Positions 6,238 to 6,289 of a stretch of 6,289 nt of DNA are shown one piece after another. Made by a program: the position numbers and the translations under genes. The stretch is from the NCBI GenBank assembly GCA_003140785.1, contig PLKY01000271.1:9286-15574 (forward strand), given 5' to 3'. Positions within the stretch are counted from its first letter, which is position 1, and each line of letters opens with the position of its first letter. The notes beneath the pieces are model-generated. The model made no database searches and had not been told where the DNA came from. It was given only the letters and a program-made list of their open reading frames with translations. This DNA is from Acidobacteriaceae bacterium (lineage in GTDB: Bacteria; Acidobacteriota; Terriglobia; Terriglobales; Acidobacteriaceae).

Positions 6238-6289
6238 TTCTGAAGGGCTTTAAGAGGGGATCAGTCTCCGTAAACGCGTGCGCCGTGAA
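6238..6289. other. Tail after the alpha-galactosidase gene, nothing recognised
   Basis: These 52 bases contain no hairpin followed by a T run, no ribosome binding site with a start codon and no repeat that I can see. Any terminator of the alpha-galactosidase gene lies beyond the window. Confidence 0.5.

Noticed and set aside
1..6289. Mobile elements, tRNA or rRNA genes, CRISPR arrays, phage or defence genes
   Set aside because: No transposase or integrase motifs, terminal inverted repeats, regular repeat-spacer pattern or tRNA-like cloverleaf was seen on either strand by eye.

Overview
The window looks like ordinary chromosome from a soil-type, moderately high-GC Gram-negative bacterium. The best guess is an acidobacterium of the Terriglobales/Acidobacteriaceae kind. 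This is an inference from the protein flavour (an exported serine hydrolase with an extra N-terminal segment, a CNMP-type sensor kinase, an exported GH36 enzyme) and from C-ended codon use; there is no marker gene to prove it. I see no mobile element, tRNA, rRNA, CRISPR array or integration site.

Layout, left to right. (1) Positions 1-1271, plus strand: a class C beta-lactamase-like serine hydrolase whose 5' end lies outside the window. (2) A 124-base convergent gap with no clear terminator. (3) Positions 1396-3857, minus strand: three co-directional genes read in the order sensor histidine kinase (3857-2421), PhnB-like VOC/glyoxalase-fold protein (2367-1960, probably starting with TTG) and RimJ/RimL-type GNAT acetyltransferase (1941-1396). 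The gaps are 53 and 18 bases, so they could be one transcript. (4) A 166-base divergent intergenic region holding the ribosome binding site of the kinase and an extended -10 promoter candidate facing right. (5) Positions 4024-6237, plus strand: a complete GH36 alpha-galactosidase with a signal peptide. (6) A 52-base tail with nothing recognisable.

How the genes fit together: the alpha-galactosidase is probably an exported enzyme that removes alpha-galactosyl units from plant oligosaccharides or polysaccharides, transcribed alone. The minus-strand set joins a soluble sensor kinase to two small enzymes of unknown substrate; no response regulator is present in the window, so the output of the kinase is unknown. 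The serine hydrolase appears independent of its neighbours.

I found no clearly new system. The most interesting object is the sensor kinase: its cyclic-nucleotide-binding-like domain lacks the usual phosphate-binding signature, about 100 residues separate the two presumed dimerisation helices, and its usual partner is not beside it.
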